A DNA stretch of 22,024 bases from positions 1 through 22,024 of the forward strand of contig CAJQQJ010000244.1 in assembly GCA_905480445.1 (NCBI GenBank), in the 5' to 3' direction. This DNA is from an uncultured Alphaproteobacteria bacterium. Lineage in GTDB: Bacteria > Pseudomonadota > Alphaproteobacteria > UBA7985 > CAJQQZ01. The position numbers and the translations under genes are program-made. Shown in pieces: positions 21,521 through 22,024 of this stretch; the stretch's first letter is position 1; each line of letters begins with the position of its first letter. Below the pieces are notes generated by a model. That model saw only the letters and a list, made by a program, of their open reading frames with translations. It had not been told where the DNA came from and did not search any database.

Positions 21521-22024
21521 GTGTTGGCCAAACGCGATGCTCGTCATCAATGACAAAATGATGCTTGTGTACTGCGTGTCCATCTACGACTCTAGTGTCT
21601 TCCAAATGGGGATGGTCCGGTGGTAAATCATCATGACTGTGTTCCAGAACTTGCTGAGGTTGAGCAGGCCACAGGAAGACTGCGATTAAGCAGCCAACAA
21701 AGGCGAGCAACGCCAAAACAACCATCGTCGGCCCCAAACCAATCCACTTACCTAGAAAACCCGCCAAGGGGTAGGCAATGAGCCAGCACGCATGTGATAG
21801 CGCGAACTGAGCCGCAAACAAAGCTGGGCGATCTTCACTATGGGCTGAGCGCCGAAGCAATCGCCCTGACGGTGTCATCACCACCGAGCCAAGCAATCCA
21901 AGTAGGGCCCATGTTGCGAGAAATACAGGCCAACTCGGCAGGCCACCAAAGATAGATAGCAATGCGAAGCTAAGAGTGACTATGGCGGATCCTAGACCGC
22001 CAACCATCATTACCGGCCAATCTC
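21513..22024 (-). CDS. MFS transporter, C-terminal part, histidine-rich tail
   Basis: The frame stays open to the window end, so only the last 170 codons or so are seen and the true start lies beyond it. Four or so membrane helices (GLGSAIVTLSFALLSIF, WPVFLATWALLGLLGSVVM, LSHACWLIAYPLAGFLGKW, GPTMVVLALLAFVGCLIAVF) with TPSGRLLRRSAHSEDRP between match the second half of a major facilitator superfamily carrier. About 45 residues after the last helix form a soluble tail rich in histidine and aspartate (HSHDDLPPDHPHLED, HAVHKHHFVIDDEHRVWP), suggesting metal binding. Cargo is unknown; metal-related efflux is inferred from the tail. The mcd gene follows on the same strand after 112 bases. Confidence 0.83.
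   Translation of the reverse strand, partial: DWPVMMVGGLGSAIVTLSFALLSIFGGLPSWPVFLATWALLGLLGSVVMTPSGRLLRRSAHSEDRPALFAAQFALSHACWLIAYPLAGFLGKWIGLGPTMVVLALLAFVGCLIAVFLWPAQPQQVLEHSHDDLPPDHPHLEDTRVVDGHAVHKHHFVIDDEHRVWPTQG

Overview
The window is dense bacterial chromosomal DNA with short intergenic gaps and genes alternating between strands. It most likely comes from an alphaproteobacterium of moderate GC. The best lineage hint is a long acyl-CoA dehydrogenase whose N-terminal extension matches (2S)-methylsuccinyl-CoA dehydrogenase of the ethylmalonyl-CoA pathway. The pdxJ subtype and the MocE-type Rieske ferredoxin fit the same group. This assignment is inference; there is no rRNA or other phylogenetic marker. 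I saw no tRNA, rRNA, CRISPR array, insertion sequence or phage gene.

Layout. (1) 134-3365: a minus-strand operon of a DUF2141 secreted protein, a Tat-signal carotenoid oxygenase and a DUF2306 membrane protein, facing away from a membrane-anchored LytTR regulator. (2) 3375-4952: a sterol-desaturase/fatty-acid-hydroxylase family membrane enzyme and a divergent TetR regulator, with clear palindromes between them. (3) 5034-8815: housekeeping pdxJ, then pntAB (proton-translocating NAD(P) transhydrogenase) on the opposite strand, with a long inverted repeat in the convergent gap. (4) 9244-13904: an oxidoreductase block on alternating strands (luciferase-like flavin monooxygenase, ChrR-type cupin, flavin amine oxidase, YHS-domain exported protein, Rieske ring-hydroxylating-type oxygenase). 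(5) 14117-16390: a plus-strand run of a zinc-free MDR oxidoreductase, a 29-residue membrane microprotein, a multi-pass membrane protein translationally coupled to it, and a MAPEG-like protein. (6) 16488-19757: two convergent LysR regulators; the second is divergent from a membrane fatty acid desaturase followed by its probable Rieske ferredoxin donor. (7) 19754-22024: methylsuccinyl-CoA dehydrogenase and the C-terminal part of an MFS transporter with a histidine-rich tail, cut by the window end.

Together the genes suggest lipid, isoprenoid and redox metabolism: two membrane di-iron type enzymes, a carotenoid cleavage enzyme, NADPH supply by PntAB and acetyl-CoA assimilation through Mcd. At least two metabolic enzyme genes are divergent from a regulator with recognisable operator-like DNA between them. 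The strongest candidates for something undescribed are the Tat-signal carotenoid oxygenase/DUF2141/DUF2306/LytTR locus and the 29-residue coupled membrane microprotein.
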